Position numbers and translations under genes: made by a program | Part shown: positions 63,872-64,000 of the stretch, piece by piece | Numbering within the stretch: position 1 is the first letter of the stretch | Layout: every line of letters begins with the position of its first letter | Notes under the pieces: model-generated | The model's database searches: none | Seen by the model: the letters and a program-made list of their open reading frames with translations, nothing else | What the model was told of the DNA's origin: nothing | Source of the DNA: Psychrobacter fozii | GTDB lineage: Bacteria > Pseudomonadota > Gammaproteobacteria > Pseudomonadales > Moraxellaceae | Assembly: GCF_003217155.1 (NCBI RefSeq) | Contig: NZ_QJSU01000002.1 | Location: forward strand, 248,001-312,000 | Reading direction: 5' to 3' | Length of the DNA stretch: 64,000 nucleotides

Positions 63872-64000
63872 TTAATACTTCCATTCCAATGTTGGAAATT
63901 GCCAATCGTAGCGTATCGCCATCATGCGTAAGGTAAAAATCGTACTCATGGTGGCGATATCAGTAATCCAATCTGTCACGCCTAAATTGCGTAATACAAA
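63872..64000 (-). CDS. Probable UPF0126-type membrane protein, 3' end
   Basis: A frame running off the right edge and ending in TAA at 63872-63874. The last 42 residues include VTDWITDIATMSTIFTLRMM and end LEWKY, with AIRYDWQFP near the end, resembling the end of UPF0126 (TRIC-like cation channel) proteins. Only the C-terminus is visible, so the identity is tentative. Confidence 0.5.
   Translation of the reverse strand, partial: FVLRNLGVTDWITDIATMSTIFTLRMMAIRYDWQFPTLEWKY

Noticed and set aside
1-64000. CRISPR arrays or rRNA genes
   Set aside because: No regularly spaced repeats and no rRNA-like sequence were seen in the window.

Overview
The window looks like a chromosomal segment of a Moraxellaceae gammaproteobacterium, most likely Psychrobacter. 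This rests on the moderate-to-low GC content, the iscR-iscS-iscU-iscA-hscB order, a type VI secretion (T6SS) gene set of the Acinetobacter kind (tagX next to tssJ/K/L, tagF next to tssM, an OmpA-like gene) and many short AT-rich intergenic hairpins. The genus is an inference from gene content and was not checked by a database search.

Layout. 0-4 kb: iron-sulphur cluster assembly operon on the minus strand, with a promoter that overlaps a near-consensus IscR site. 4-16 kb: housekeeping genes (a UbiJ-like membrane protein, HU, PpiD, PurH, Fis, a zinc-ribbon membrane protein, PrmA, a TPR lipoprotein, PBP1b). 16.6-19.5 kb: a CcoI/FixI-type P-type metal ATPase with an unusual insertion. 19.5-30.6 kb: an accessory region on the minus strand. 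It has one full vgrG with a transthyretin-like tail, two full metzincin-type metalloprotease genes that share an N-terminal domain, exported proteins or lipoproteins that look like immunity partners, and broken copies of vgrG and of a metalloprotease. 30.7-43 kb: T6SS structural genes (OmpA-like, tagF, tssM and an unknown membrane protein on the minus strand; tagX, tssJ, tssK, tssL on the plus strand), ending next to tRNA-Asn. The sheath, tube, ATPase and most baseplate genes (tssA-tssH, hcp) are absent from the window. 43.6-53.3 kb: an aminotransferase, then an SDR / flavin oxidase / DUF1365 / cyclopropane-fatty-acid synthase / DUF2177 lipid-modification cluster, a thioesterase and a cation diffusion facilitator. 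53.4-64 kb: DUF2059 protein, Dps, UvrB, a HisC-like aminotransferase, several small unknown genes, RecJ and the 3' end of a probable UPF0126 membrane protein.

The most interesting part is 19.5-30.6 kb. Metalloprotease plus exported-partner cassettes sit behind vgrG, and the order repeats (metzincin then lipoprotein, twice; metzincin then three exported proteins, once). The cassettes share homologous 3' tails with terminators, and relics show recombination between vgrG and a metzincin gene at a short shared sequence. This fits a VgrG-linked set of T6SS protease effectors with periplasmic immunity proteins that changes by cassette duplication and loss. The effector and immunity roles are inferred from context, not shown.

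Several upstream-most start codons were rejected in favour of internal ATGs with ribosome binding sites (iscA, the UbiJ-like gene, purH, the TPR lipoprotein, the P-type ATPase, the DUF1365 gene, cfa, uvrB and others); each case is explained in its entry.
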